Assembly: GCA_949361645.1 (NCBI GenBank)
Contig: OX442418.1
Span: 11,752,632-11,816,631, forward strand
Origin: Spongilla lacustris
Taxonomy: Eukaryota > Porifera > Demospongiae > Spongillida > Spongillidae
Length of the DNA stretch: 64,000 nucleotides
Direction of reading: 5' to 3'
Numbering within the stretch: position 1 is the first letter of the stretch; every line of letters starts with the position of its first letter. A model generated the notes under the pieces. The model was not told the DNA's origin, made no database searches, and worked only from the letters and a program-made list of their open reading frames with translations. This document shows positions 10,642-23,344 of the stretch, piece after piece. The position numbers and the translations under genes are program-made.

Positions 10642-13600
10642 TCAAGCAACACTTTTTAACTCTTCACACTGCACCTCACATACCACCACCAAAAAAGAGA
10701 AAGCAGTAACTTTGTTTCGTTCCCCCCCCCCCGTAGGCCCTACAAGGCTACATGTGTATATCGTACACTTGTACACGGCATGACTATACGCGCGTAAAAA
10801 ATGCCATTGTTTGGTGACACACAACTTCCCCAGAATTATCGTTCTCGATTTCAGAAAAGAAGATAAGCGTTCTTTAAGGACTTAGCTTTACCTGGCAAGT
10901 CGGCTTTTTGGCCTTTTTTGCGCCGTTTGGCGAATATACTTCACCTGCTGCGACATATCAGTTTCAAGCGGTCCGCTTTCGAGACCCAGGGCACAACACA
11001 GAAATGTACACCGAGCACGTGATTGCTAAAGTGCAAAGAGTGAAGGTCATTGGCGTATGTTCTGCTGTTAACATGTTTGTTAAACTTGTTGGTACCTTTG
11101 TACAGCTGCAAATTCCAAAGGTCATTACGTTGTCGGGGTGGTTGCTATGGGATGACGCCAGTACTTTTCAATATTACTTTATTGAACTTTATTTCCAACA
11201 TTTCTACGAGCGCAAACAACCGTGACGTCGATCAGTAGGAGTATATAGCATGAATATTATTTGGGGGGTGGGCATAACAGACCGAATCGACCACAGCCAG
11301 CTAGCCTGCAGCGCATTGGATTGCTAACAACGAGGTGAAATACTTCTATGTCGATCTGCATACATACAGGTAAGTGCTGAAACTGCATGTGTCAGCAGAG
11401 TTGAGGTTCCGCCGTGTACATCTTCCTTTTTCAAAGAGAAAAATTAGCGCTGCATCCTGTTAATTATACATGCACCTTGCTGCTTTTGCTGTTATACGAA
11501 ATTTGCATCTGAGTAGTTCCGTCACCATGCAAGATGTACTATATAGTGGGATAAAGCAAAACGTCTTGGCAGGACTAGGCCTATACGTTTGCGTTGAAAT
11601 ACTCACTGCCGGATATCCTATGTCAAGAGATTACAGATCGTCGTACTCGGTGACGCTGCAGAGTCAGAATATTTAGCAACGGGCCTCCATTTTTATATTT
11701 TTTGCCCCGACTCAAGCATATACTTGTATTTGGGCCACTATGGAGTATATATTTATAGATGTAGATTTTTTAAAGGTTTTATTTAGTTCTAGGACATAGC
11801 AAACGACCTATGTGTATAGGGTCCCAGAGTGTAATAAACTACGAACTGACTATCGCAAAGGAACTCAATCGAACATAATAGTTCCAACACAGAGAGTTAG
11901 AATTGAACCCCGCGATGTAATACCAGATTCTTTTCTCGTTTGATATCAACAAAATAACATTATTTGACATTAACCAGGCTGCCTTTATGCGTCACTGCAA
12001 ACTTGAGCTTTACCGGAATGCGGTTTCCATACATGTATTAAACATATATAGCTTTATAAATCGCATTATAGTATCATATATACCGCTTGCTGCCCATGCC
12101 TTAGGGGGTGACGTCCTACTACTATACGCTGATGACGACGGGGCGAATTGGTGTATTGTAAAATATGCATGCATGTGCTCTAGGTCGTTTGTGTATTAGT
12201 CACTGTCTATATACATGCATGTAGCTCCTTTCACGAGCAGCTTAGGTTATTGATATAACTGCATGCTACTTTTTTCCCTTTCTGTTGAACTAGCACCAGC
12301 GCTAAATAATCCCCAAGCAGTACATACATGATGCACATGTATATAGGGGAGACGTGTGAATTGAGTGCTGAATGTGCACAGCGTAGCAGAGGGGCGTATA
12401 CCACATAGTTGAACGATATTGAACCAGTAGTAATAACGCGCAGGTGCATGCACCCATGTAATTTATACCCCATTAAGGAGCTTGCTATACAAGTATACTA
12501 ATTTAGATACAATATGACTTGTGCCTATTATTAAACTACACACTGAGGTTGCTTTGCTGATCCGCCATTTACTATCTTGCGTCATCGATTGCACTTCGTC
12601 CTTACATGGAAACATGGCGAGTAGTGAATTTCATTATCGAATTCCGACACGAGCAATTGCACAAGGTCGACATGACGAATCACTTCCAATCTCTGAGTGC
12701 ATGTGCACAATACGTAGGAGGAAAGCTTACAGCACCATCGAGCACCATGCACCAAAAATACATATAAAGTGATAAATGCCAGTACAGACACAAGAAACTG
12801 TATATGTATATACTACATCTAACAAAGAAATGCAGCAGAAGAATTAAAAAGTACTATACTTGCTCTCACAATTTGCGTAGCATGGCCAGAAATTGCATGC
12901 CTTCATTACTAATTCCTGACGCGTTATGACGTTTTTCCCGTTTCATTACCGTGCACGCGTCCATTGAAATGTATGGAGGATGACACTCTTTTGATCACTG
13001 TCACTCAGGAAAAGATGCCCATGACAAGGAAAAAGAATTTTATGATGAAGAGGATCATAAAGTATACCTCTGTCGTTAAACAAAAAAATTAGCCCTCTTC
13101 CTGACGCTTCCTCATCAGAATTTCAGTGTTTCCATAGACATGTATGGATTTTGATTTTAAAAATGAGGGTTTTTCAAGACATTTATGCTTCCTGACGAAA
13201 ATCCAGGCTAGATATCAAAAAGGAAAGACTAACTGCTGTTAGTAAAACCATTAGGGCTGGAGTGTGACATATTCTAACGTTCATGACCCTTTTACCCTCG
13301 CTTCCCTGATCACTTTTATCATTAAGGTTCATATGTCTTTGTAAATACCAATATTCAATAATAAATCGACAAACGCCGCGTGCGTGCCCTGCCGCGATGA
13401 AGGTTTTCAAACAAGAAGACACAAATCACCGACCACGGTATGAATCCTAGCAACGAACGTTCGATACTTGATAGCTTGTTACACATGTGCGTCTGATTTC
13501 GACTGTTGTGCGTGTGCATGGGTGGCAATATAGATGCGATTGTACTTTTTTTTTGGTAGTAGGCCTACTCGGCTGCTCCAACATTCTTTTTAAGCCCTAG

Positions 13601-14065
13601 CTGTAGGGCGCGATCATGTTTGGAGTGTTTTAGCTACCTATATGTACATGTACATGGATTCTACAACGGCTTGTTTTGGTTGCGTTGGTTTTAAACGATT
13701 CGATTCCGGCTTACTCACCTATATTGCCAATTCTACCACAAGGAGTTCGTGGATGTAATCCCTATAGCAAAGCCACATTTTTGCACCTGCTCTACCTTAA
13801 TTAATATTTGTAAGGATGGGCATGTCCTTACGTGCAAACCTGACGCCATATTTTTGTTCTATTTTTTTGTTGCAACTAATAGTACTTACATATCTGTATC
13901 TGTGCGTGTCTATATATTTTTTCATCTCTGCAGAATGAAAACTACCAATACAGCAAAAAAAAAAAACCGTTCCACAGAGACGAACCTTATAAGGATATAT
14001 CACGTGAGGAATACATGCGGTAACAACCTACTTTTTTACTATATTCACATGGGGAAGGTGGAAAG
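10642..14065. other. Long intergenic stretch, no gene supported
   Basis: Several 60-110 codon frames exist (for example 10908-11225 forward, 12521-12772 forward, 13749-14081 forward), but none shows known motifs, paired splice sites or homology to other parts of the window. Only short poly-A/T runs and scattered ACATGTACATG motifs are seen. Confidence 0.35.
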
Positions 14066-14255
14066 GGTGACACCCTTGTGAAGGTGGAGGGAGGTAGTTT
14101 TGTGAAGGTGGAGGGAGGTAGTTTTGTGAAGGTGGAGGGAGGTAGTTTTGTGAAGGTGGAGGGAGGTAGCCTTGTGAGATAGCCTTGTGGAGGTAGAGGA
14201 GAGAGTGCCTTGTGAAGGTGGATGGGAGATATCCTTGTGGAACAGTTGGGAAAAG
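14066..14255. repeat. 24-bp minisatellite
   Basis: Four nearly perfect copies of GAAGGTGGAGGGAGGTAGTT plus TTGT, then three degenerate copies to 14255. The unit length is a multiple of three, so the reverse strand reads as a repeated peptide (QNYLPPPS), but no start, splice or functional context supports translation. Confidence 0.9.
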
Positions 14256-14510
14256 ATAATACCTTCTCCCTAGAGATGAGGAATTTGATAGCACATCCCA
14301 GAGGCAGCCACTGGGATATGAATCAAATTAAGTTTAAAGGTTTCTGATGTAGGGTACAGTTAGAAGGAGATAGATCTACGTGTTACATGCATGTAGATGT
14401 AGGACCAAAGAATAATTGTTTAAAGTGGCTACAATTGTCACATCCTGTGGTGTCCACCTTTATTAGTTTGGTTAGAAAAACTCCTTGGTTTGGTTGTACA
14501 CATAGCACAG

Positions 14511-14678
14511 ACACCAGTTGTCTGCCAGGAGAGGAGGCTTACCTACATGACCACCTGGTATGGACCAGAGACTGGACACAAAGTTTTGCATCTCATGGAC
14601 TGCGCCAGCCACCCTTCCAACATGCACCTGGTGAAAAACTTCAGCAACAACTCAAATGGAAGGCTTTATGTGGTCTAG
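14511..14678 (+). CDS. Possible terminal coding exon, unknown protein
   Basis: After the acceptor ATAGCACAG the frame encodes TPVVCQERRLTYMTTWYGPE, then HKVLHLMDCASHPSNMHLVK, and ends in GRLYVV and TAG. Composition looks protein-like and the neighbouring frames look less so. No partner exon or known domain was recognised. It is preceded by a 24-bp minisatellite and followed by intergenic DNA. Confidence 0.35.
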   Translation, partial: TPVVCQERRLTYMTTWYGPETGHKVLHLMDCASHPSNMHLVKNFSNNSNGRLYVV

Positions 14679-15139
14679 CTATATGTACATGGCTCTGCAG
14701 ATGTATGTAATAGGTAATGTAACAGTTGTGGTGTGGCATTTATATTTATTTGGTTATGTATTGGTTGTGTATGTGTGTGATAAATGTGGAAAGTTCAGAA
14801 GGTATTACATGTACTAACAGAGACCCAAAATCTTTGTGGTCACCTATTTAATTAGGGTGGTAGCATGTGGTCATTAGTTATGGCTGTTATGTAAACGTTT
14901 CACATGCATGGCCCTCAGGACTAGTACATACTTGTACATGTAGTTTCTATCCAGCATCCTTGCCATTGTGTATGAGTCATGATCACTAGGCTTCATGCCA
15001 TCGATCTGTTCATTGATGACAGATCAGAGCTGCATCATGGCATCCTTTTTTGTGCCATTGCTTTAGTATTTGTAGGAGTAAAGTAGATAGACAGGTGCAT
15101 GTATGTGATCTTTTCTTCAACTGCATGCCCATGCAAGTC

Positions 15140-15422
15140 CTGTGTTAAGTGTGTATGTGTGAGTGTATGTGTGAGTGTGTATGTGTGAGTGTGTATGTGT
15201 GTGTATGTGTGTGTGTGTATGTGTGTGTGTATGTGTGTGTATGTGTGTGTGTATTTGCATGTACATGTGTGCGTATGTGTGTGTGTATTTGCATGTACAT
15301 GTGTGCGTATGTGTGTGTGTGTTTGCATGTACATGTGTGTGTGTGTGTATTTGCATGTACATGTGTGTGTGTGTATTTGCATGTACATGTGTGTGTATGT
15401 ATGTGTGTGTGTATTTGCATGC

Positions 15423-15470
<48 letters not shown>

Positions 15471-15540
15471 TTGCATGTATATGTGTGTGTGTGTGTATTT
15501 GCGTGCATGGTATTTGCATTTGGGTGTGGGTGCATGTGCA
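15140..15540. repeat. TG-rich minisatellite with TATTTGCATGTACATG units
   Basis: (TG)n tracts are interrupted at fairly regular spacing by TATTTGCATGTACATGTG. All six-frame products are Cys/Val or His/Thr repeats and are not genes. Confidence 0.95.
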
Positions 15541-15715
15541 TTTCCTTCCAGCCGCTCAATCATAAAAAAGTAGAACACACAGCATAACAAACACACACAT
15601 CTCAGGCCTACTGCCGAATACGTTTATGGCTGTTCATCCTTCTTGTATACCCTAGCCAAAATTCCGGCGGAGCTGGATAGAGATAAGTACAGGACTTAAC
15701 CTCGTAGCAGATATT

Positions 15716-15737
15716 GGGTCTGGGAACGAGACTGCTT
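15716..15737. mobile_element. Solo end resembling the 9-bp-TSD element family
   Basis: GGGTCTGGGAACGAGACT is the inverted form of the terminus seen at 19810 (TAGTCTCGTACCCAGACCC) with one change. No second end was found within a few hundred bases on the left, so the rest appears deleted. Confidence 0.4.
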
Positions 15738-15763
15738 ATGGAGTGACCTTGCCTGCCAATGAC

Positions 15764-16229
15764 CCTTTGCATGAAAGATCGGAAGTACGATAAACGTCAC
15801 GTCTGGAGTAAAAACCACAGCGGTTGCCTAGAGACATTGTATCACGTCTGCGGACCTTTGCGTAATAAAATGGCAACGCTCGGAGTCTGCTCAGACATTA
15901 TTGATCCTTCGGCCGATCCAGTTCCTGATCAAACTATGCTGCCAACAGTAAGTTTGACCGATTCTGACATACCCAGAGCCTTTTTAAAGCCATCCATTTA
16001 AAAAGGCTCCGGGTATGTCAGACTCGGTCAAGCTTACTGTTGGCAGCAGAGTTTGATCAGGAACTGGATCGGCCGAAGGATCACCGTCCGAGCGGGAAGG
16101 AATGACTACGAGCGTTGCCATTTTATTACGCAAAGGTCCGCGAACGTGACACAATGTCTCTAGGCAACCACTGTGGCTTTTACTCCAGACGTGACGTTTA
16201 TCGTACTTCCGATCTTTCATGCAAAGTGT
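15764..16229. mobile_element. 466-bp near-perfect palindrome (foldback element)
   Basis: The left arm starts CTTTGCATGAAAGATCGG (15764) and the right arm ends with its complement near 16229. The arms meet at TTTTTAAA / TTTAAAAA around 15988, with about 8 bp between them. The arms differ at a number of bases and by small indels (for example an extra GGTATGACTACGA-type block in the right arm), so the element is not new. Both arms keep open frames of similar sequence, which reflects the arm identity and not a gene. No clear target duplication was found. Confidence 0.8.
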
Positions 16230-16965
16230 CCATATACAGTCATTAATCGACGATATACAGTATAATAGGGCCAGGACACAGTGGAGAGTCCAGCTGTGAA
16301 TATCCGCCGCCATATGCATGCGTATGTTAATTCTTTAGCTAGTCAGTGGAAGGCAATATCCTTAACACACCTCCACGAGAACTTCTAGTATTATCAAAAA
16401 ACAAGCCAGTCGACGTCATGTCATCGTGGTCATTATAATTATAATAATATAGGGACGGAATCGCCCATGCATCTTAACGAGCGAGTCTCGTAGTCACACC
16501 TATATATCATATTATGTAGTAGCTACTCCACAGCAGCGGTTCTATTAGCTCGACCTTCGCTATCCAGTTGAAATTCGATGTTGTACGTCTGGCTAGCGAG
16601 ACTAGCGTATACCAAGAATTAGATTGATAGCGAGTGTAGAGCTATTACATTGTATATCCACAATACTATCAGATGGGTACAAATCTTGGCATAGGCTACC
16701 CGACCCTCCGCCAAAAGGCTACGCCCAACTACTATACAATGGATCAAAATGGTTAAATAACAGATCACGAGACCTCTAGAATGCATCCAATGGCAGGGGC
16801 ACGAGTACAACTAAATGTTTTGAGTTGCGCATGCGTATGCTTAGATCACTAAAATCGACGATAGCTGTAATTTTATGTAACAGCGATGCCTATTCCTAAC
16901 TTCCCTGCCATGCAGACATACAATGCATTTATTAAACGACAATAACAATAATGTTTTTTAATAAA

Positions 16966-17761
16966 TTAATTAGCAGTTTTAATAACGTGATAAATCTCTA
17001 AAGTACCTAGTGAGTTTAATGGTGCAATTGGATTTTTTTTATCACAATCGTACGCCGAGTTATGCATCGATGTCCACAATTTCTGGACATGGAATGATTT
17101 TACCACACATTCGAATTCAGAAAGGTCTGTGTGTGTAGTACTTTCATCTGTGAGGTTCTCGGTCTTCTGATAGATGTAATATTTGCTCTCAGATGATTGT
17201 ACAAACTTAAGACTTTCTTGCATTGTGTGTGCACCATCACAAATATCCAGCATCTGTGGCAAACTTTGGCTTGTCCCAATCCTAGGGAGGAGAATTCAGG
17301 GAATGAAATGTCAATTTAGTCCAGCATTCATGCATGCATGCATGCAATACATGATCACATCTATTCAAGTTAAATCAAGCATGAGTATAGATCCATACAT
17401 GCAGGACTGACACACAGCTGAACTGAGTTCTATCCCTTCTATGTCATATAAGTGTCTGCATGCATGGTCCTTGATATCCTAGTGCTCATATACCTTGGGG
17501 GGGGGGGGGGGGGGGGGGGGGGGGTAACTGTGCATGCTTGTTTGTGTTACCACAAACATAGTGTAATAAGTGGCCAAAAGGCATGATATAGGGGCAGCAG
17601 TTTAATATAGCATCAGCAATCATCAGTGCATATAGACCATCACAAATACAAAAATTGATGCACATGGAATATTTCATGCAGGCTCATCACAACTAATGCA
17701 CAATTATGCATGTGCATGCATGTGTACAACTCACCATGGTTCTTTTATGTACTGAGGCATA
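16966..17761 (-). CDS. Possible two-exon gene end with tyrosine-containing tail (gene G)
   Basis: A 27-bp minus-strand exon (17761-17735) sits between GTGTTTAG and CCATG|GTGAGT. The next exon (17253-16966) follows TTGCCACAG and stays open for 95 codons to TAA. Joined in phase 0, the tail reads MLDICDGAHTMQESLK, then SESKYYIYQKTENL, HTDLSEFEC and ends LEIYHVIKTAN. It is polar, acidic and has several tyrosines, similar in character but not in sequence to the array genes. No domain is recognised. If the second exon instead begins at its own ATG it would encode a 95-residue protein. A long G-run lies in the intron. Confidence 0.45.
17497..17524. repeat. Poly-G tract (~27 G)
   Basis: An uninterrupted G-run in the intron of the predicted gene G. 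On the coding (minus) strand it is a C-run. Confidence 0.95.
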
Positions 17762-17769
17762 CTAAACAC

Positions 17770-19630
17770 CAGAAATACGCATATTTCAAGATTACTGAGG
17801 GATGAGATGAGGGTGAGGGGGAGGAAGGAGGATGCATGAAGGAGAGGAAAAGGATGCACGCATAGAAAACTTGAAGGGACGCTTCTGCACAGCTAATTCC
17901 GATGTGTACAGGTTATACATGTACTGATATTCGGTCCCCGTTTCTCATGCATATATAGACTGGACAAGGCCTATACATTTAGCAATAAAAGATTTGGCCA
18001 TTTATATATGGATCCGAGTTATACTTTTAGGATCGGGCCGAGATAACTTCATGTCTTATAATTAAAGCTTAAATTCTCAGTGGTAATACTCGTAAAACTA
18101 GCCATGCATACGTACAAGTATCTATATATCATGCTTAGGCCACTACATGCACAATAAGATTCGACCTTGTTTCCCATTTCCCGCCCGCACCATCATGTGG
18201 TACCGCATGTTTTCATTCATTATAAGATCACGTGTTCATTTTACGTGCGTGACGTCACGTTCACATAACCGTGCTTCGCATTAAGCTGTTAAATATCCTT
18301 CCGTAAAGAGCTTCTTTAGTTTCGTTTAACCATTTTTTACTGTGTGAGGGCAACCCTTTTTGACATGGCATAACCGCCCGCCTGCATGCCTTGTTTGAAA
18401 TGGGAAACATTCAAGGAATCTTATTGGAGTGGCCATATAATAATATATACAAGTCGGAAGGCTACATTAGTCGGGCGTAGCTATACGCCTATGGTAGGGC
18501 CTGGAAGTAAAGACCTACCAACCAAGATCTGCTTAATAATAATAATCATGCGAGCTCGCGCACTGATGATATAGCTAGTATATATAGCTCTTTTGTATCA
18601 GTCAGTATCGATACCGGCGATCCGCATATGATTTACATGTCGGTGGCGTACAAGTACCCGGTAGCTCGTGCTACGTGTCTGTACCATTAAATGTTACGTC
18701 CAAGGCAAAACAGCAAAAACCTTTCGGCTTTGCTGTACGTGTATACATATATTCGCTGGGATAAAAAAGATATCACTAAGCATGCAATTGTGGGGTTTTA
18801 CCTGTTTAAACTGCCAGAGCGCGAAGTACCCACGAACAGTGTCTTATTCTTTGAAGCCATGAACTACGCCAAAATCAGTCAACGTCGTCACGTGAGCGAT
18901 TTGTTCTGCCGTCATATCGAGAAATTGGCGGTCAAAAGGATTACGCGGTATTCGGTCATTGCGTAATTCAATGTCCATAGAAAATGTATGGACGCATTCA
19001 GAAAACTGCAGCTAACTGCAGAAAAAAAAATAATATTGACTACCTGCTCTCGGATTTGCAATGTGGGGACTAGTTGACATATTTTGTGTAGTTTTTCGCA
19101 TCTTAGGTACCTATATCCGCACTTCCACATTAATTATGCAAGGTTTCCAATATCCATTCATTTCTATCTCATTTCCTTATTCAGGCATCAATAGTTTCCA
19201 AACCAAATGAAATTTTCCTTATTTGCTCGCGGATTACATGAGAGTAATCAATCCCCGTATTTATCATAATTTTTTCAGAGCTTAGGGCCTTCAAATCGCG
19301 CTTCCCTTGAATGGTTAGTGAGATACACCCCACATTCAAAACGCATAATATCACGTGCTACTCTTTCGTCAGTTAGCCGTGCCCAGACCGAGCTGTTTTG
19401 TAGGTACATGTAGTGAATGATAATTTGTACATGTACGTACGTATTGACGTCTATAACTACTACCCCACCCACCACTATAATGTACACAACAACTTAACAT
19501 GCATATGCGATTTAAAAATAACTTATTAACCGCTATTTACTGGGCCTGCTCATCGCTTTTGGTTCGGATGATTTCGAACAGTACGAAGACGACGATATCG
19601 AAGATCAATCCCACGAGGATAGGACAGACC
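17770..19630. other. Intergenic, no gene supported
   Basis: One 91-codon forward frame (18691-18966) has a protein-like composition but no splice partner or recognisable motif, and is not called. No repeat array is seen. Confidence 0.3.
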
Positions 19631-19639
19631 TGGAAGTCT

Positions 19640-21180
19640 GCCTGTGGACTCTATGGCTATGGAATACTGGGTATTACGGTATATGGAGTACCTCACAACT
19701 AACAGCTACAGTACACTGAGTACAGTATGGAGTGGACCCTATAGTGACATATGGCAGGCAACGCTACGGAATAGCCTATAGCTAGCAAACAAATACCGTA
19801 CTAGTGTGGTAGTCTCGTACCCAGACCCAAATGTACGTAACGATGATTATCGCTTACAGTATAACATCACGTACAGAGGGTCTGGGAATGAAGTCGTGGG
19901 AAATGGTTCTATGTTACCTGAATTTGGTCGAACCAATCAAATTGCAGCGATTTGTGACGTATACATTCCAACGCTACGGCCCATCAGCTAATTGCATTTC
20001 TAGCATGCCAATCGCAAAACCACACCCAAAGTGTGATCGGAAGGTATTTCCAAGTCAGCGTTAGACCTAGATGGTTTTATGGCTCTTGCGTCAGAAAGAC
20101 TACAGTAGGTTACTTAACTCTTTGCCGAAGCCAGCATAAGCCTAGAAGGCATTTTCCGCGCGTGGTTTAGCGGTACTGTCTCTTTGTCTCATCCACTGTA
20201 CCCTCCTTACTCCTTGGACCAAGCTCTTACCTCTACGATTGGTAGGTCTAGGCTGGCCACCTGACGATACTTGCCATCTTTGGCCGAAGCTACAAATTGT
20301 ACTTGCGGGGTGCGCTCTTATTAGAAGATGCCCTTCCAGATGCCCTTCCAGACGGCTGGACTTTGCGATCGGGTGATAGGGGCTCAGAGGTTGGCCTCGG
20401 GATGGCCACTAAAAGCGAGGAATCCTCTATGCGGATTAGGGCTTAGCACGAGAAACAGTACCCTGTGTTCTAGGATTTTTTCACAAAACCACCGACGTCG
20501 GACGGGGCCGACTAGACCTGGCACACTGCCCAAGTATTAAACCCTAACTTAATACGGTGAGTAACCCTTAGCCTAAGTCTCCACAATTTGCGACCACCCG
20601 CATAGGTCATAATTGATTTCGTGACGCAGCGGAACATTTGTGACGACATAAAAGTTATGTAATTCTCAACATTCCAACGACATTCCAAGAACCATTTCCC
20701 ACGACTTCATTCCCAGACCCTCTGTACGTGATGTTATACTGTAAGCGATAATCATCGTTACGTACATTTGGGTCTGGGTACGAGACTACTAGTGTGGTGT
20801 GGACCAATAAGCTATGGAACTAATGTTGCTTGTTCAGCTATGGACTGGATTCTATGGCAGAACTGAAGCCTACTACCCCACAGGTCACAGCTAACTGCTA
20901 CGCTAACGGAGGTACGGGAGTGCACGGACCCTATTGCAGGCAGCTACGGAATACCCCATGTATGGTCGAATGGAGTAGACTCTATGGCAATAAGCGATGC
21001 ATGGAGAATCTCACAGTTAACAGCTATGAACTCAAATCTATGGCAGACACGTGCACCTAACAGCTACAGTGTATGGAGTTGAAGTGGTCCCTATGGCAAG
21101 AAGCTATTGGGGTTAACCGGTCGTATGGCAAGTACCCCATATAGCAAGCACCAATCCTATGGCAGATACCCCACAGCTGC
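19640..21180. repeat. Ancient degenerate tandem repeat interrupted by a transposon
   Basis: Irregular units of the type CTATGGCA..CCCCACAG..AACAGCTACAG..GGAGT occur from about 19640 to 19800 and again from 20800 to 21180. They are too diverged to give a fixed period. The element at 19810-20788 was inserted into them later. Confidence 0.55.
19801..20797. mobile_element. 979-bp TIR transposon with 9-bp target duplication
   Basis: The element runs 19810-20788. Its terminal inverted repeats are 101 bp long and match base for base (TAGTCTCGTACCCAGACCC... on both ends). CTAGTGTGG occurs directly on both sides (19801-19809 and 20789-20797) as a perfect 9-bp target-site duplication. A 9-bp duplication with long inverted repeats fits Mutator-like elements best, with Merlin as an alternative. 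No transposase reading frame is present, so it is non-autonomous. Identical TIRs suggest it is fairly young. Confidence 0.9.
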
Positions 21181-21270
21181 CAGTGTGTGTGTGTGATTGT
21201 GTGTGTGAGCATGTTGTGAGTGCATGTGATTGTGTATGTGATTGTGTGTGTGAGCATGTGTGTGAGTGTG
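21181..21270. repeat. TG-rich simple repeat
   Basis: An interrupted (TG)n repeat with GTGAGCATGTGTG-like blocks between the degenerate array and the small element at 21408. Confidence 0.85.
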
Positions 21271-21404
21271 TATGCGTGACTGTGTTTCACTTTGGGTGTT
21301 GTTGTGTGAGTGGCTATGAATCCTCTCCCCCCCTCTCTCTGTGCATGTATGTCAGTATGTACATGTATATGTATGCTAAGAATCAGTTCCTGTGTGTTGT
21401 TGTG

Positions 21405-21587
21405 TTAAGGTCGGCATACACGGCCCGGGCGACTTCTAGTCGATTTGTTGCATGCAACTCAAATGAATATGGACAAATGTTCCGCAACCCACCAGTAAAC
21501 TAAACAATTACGGAACTTTTACCCTATATTGAATTGAGTTGCATGCGACAAATCGACAGGTAGTCGCCCTGTGTATGCCGACCTTTA
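21405..21587. mobile_element. 177-bp MITE with TTA target duplication
   Basis: The element runs 21408-21584. Ends are AGGTCGGCATACAC and its complement. The inverted repeats extend inward about 55 bp with small differences (CGATTTGTTGCATGCAACTC versus CGATTTGTCGCATGCAACTC). TTA flanks both sides. A 3-bp TTA/TAA duplication is typical of PIF/Harbinger elements, so it is assigned there tentatively. Confidence 0.75.
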
Positions 21588-21725
21588 CCTTGTGCATACG
21601 CACATGAAAGTAATTGGCTAGTTTTGATGACATTCTGCCTTGTTTTCCATAGTACACAGCTCAAACTCCAGCTATCAATGCTCACCAATGGTAAGCTTAG
21701 CTTTGCAGGGTTGGCCTATTTACCC

Positions 21726-21771
21726 ACTCCCTCCCTCCCTCCCTCCCTCCCTCCCTCCCTCCCTCCCTCCA
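21726..21771. repeat. (TCCC)n microsatellite
   Basis: About eleven tandem TCCC/CTCC units in the putative intron upstream of the RNF113-like remnant. Confidence 0.95.
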
Positions 21772-22379
21772 TGATCCTCTCCTTCCACTTTCCTTCATCA
21801 GAGGAGGCTCATAGTGTTCAGTGACAATGATAAGGACAAACTCAGCAAGGTGACCCATACATACATGTACCAGTCTGAGAGGGAGGCATGACATGGAGGC
21901 CACCCTAACCTTGGAGATGGAGACAGAACAGAACAGGGACCAGCGGGGAATCATGGAGAAGGCACAGAATTTGAACCAGGTCTGGGCACTGGTCACCACT
22001 TGCAGTAACCCTTTATAGGCCAGTCAGATGCAGTGATATTAGCCCTTTAGTGACACCTGTAAAGACACCAATATCGGCATTATTCTCCAGAATAAATTTT
22101 TATTTGTATATCTACAGTGTCTAGTTGCCATGGTGATTCATGTCCTCCTACTATGCTGCAAAACTCATAGTCTGTTGTATGATGATTAATTAATATTGTT
22201 TGTTTTTCCCATATATAGTATGGAGGACAACATATACAGAGGACACAACTACACCGAGTACTTCGAGGCCGCATGGGGAGGGAGACCTCACAAGGAATGC
22301 AGCCAGCAGGTGGGTGTGGTCAAGGGAGGTGGTAGCAGATGTGATGAGACCAAATATTGTGGCATACAATTGTCTGTAT

Positions 22380-22487
<108 letters not shown>

Positions 22488-22547
22488 TGCAATGTATGGT
22501 AGCAAGCACACAATGCATGAACATGAACTGTACTGAAAATGTCACAC

Positions 22548-22732
22548 ACTTCAAAAGGCGCACACCTTAAAGGGCACACTTTAAAAGAAGCACACCTTAA
22601 TGGGCACACTTTAAAAGGAGCACACCTTAAAGGGCACACTTTAAAAGGAGCACACCTTAAGGGGCACACTTTAAAAGGAGCACACCTTAATGGGCACACT
22701 TTAAAAGGAGCACACCATAAAGGGCACACCTT
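22548..22732. repeat. ~29-bp minisatellite
   Basis: About six copies of AAAAGGAGCACACCTTAA joined to AGGGCACACTT, ending exactly where the next inverted-repeat element begins. Confidence 0.93.
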
Positions 22733-23137
22733 CCCCTACAAAATAATCTTGGCATGACATGCCATGACATGTTCCAAATTCATGTGTGATATGTTGTCGC
22801 ATGTGTTCCAGTTTTTCTAGAGCACTGTTGAACATGCTTATATGTATGCCATTAAATTGCAGGCATATCACTCTTCTAACTTGTACAGGTTGACAAATTT
22901 CTAAAACGCGTTCCCCAAGAAGTTATAAAGCGGCACGCCCCTTAGCATATTAGCGGGTATGCCTTGTCGGGGAATCGCTTTTTAGAAACTCTTCATCCTG
23001 TACAAGTTAGAAGAGTGATATGCCTGCAATTTAATGACATATGCATGTTCAACAGTGCTCTAGAAAAACTGGAACACTTGCAAAAACATATCACGCATGA
23101 ATTTGGAACATGTCATGCCAAGATTTTTTTGTAGGGG
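22733..23137. mobile_element. 405-bp palindromic element
   Basis: The ends are CCCCTACAAAATAATCTTGG and the complementary CCAAGATTTTTTTGTAGGGG. The arms (about 180 bp each, small mismatches) enclose about 50 bp with GGCACGCCCC..GGGTATGCC. It lies in the intron between exons two and three of the RNF113-like pseudogene. No clear target duplication was found. Confidence 0.8.
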
Positions 23138-23344
23138 ATCCATTGCGGGATAATGTGCAGACAGCATTCTACATGTAGGTGCCATTTTCCCCTCCCATAG
23201 GAAGGTCCTCTGTACTGTTCGTTGGGAGTACCAACCTGACATCTGCAAAGACTACAAGTAGGCAGGCTACTGCGACTTTGAAGGTTGATGTGTCTGGTGT
23301 GTGCTGGTGTGTTATGTAGGTATGTGCAGGTGTTTGCATGATGT

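Noticed and set aside
10908..11225. 105-codon forward frame
   Set aside because: No motif, splice partner or paralogue in the window; length is within chance for this composition.
18691..18966. 91-codon forward frame with protein-like composition
   Set aside because: No domain or splice evidence; kept out of the gene list although it is the best of the unsupported frames.
20161..20240. Possible tRNA-like stretch (GGTTTAGCGGTACTG...)
   Set aside because: I could not fold acceptor, D and T arms with the conserved TTCRA; it lies inside the 979-bp transposon.
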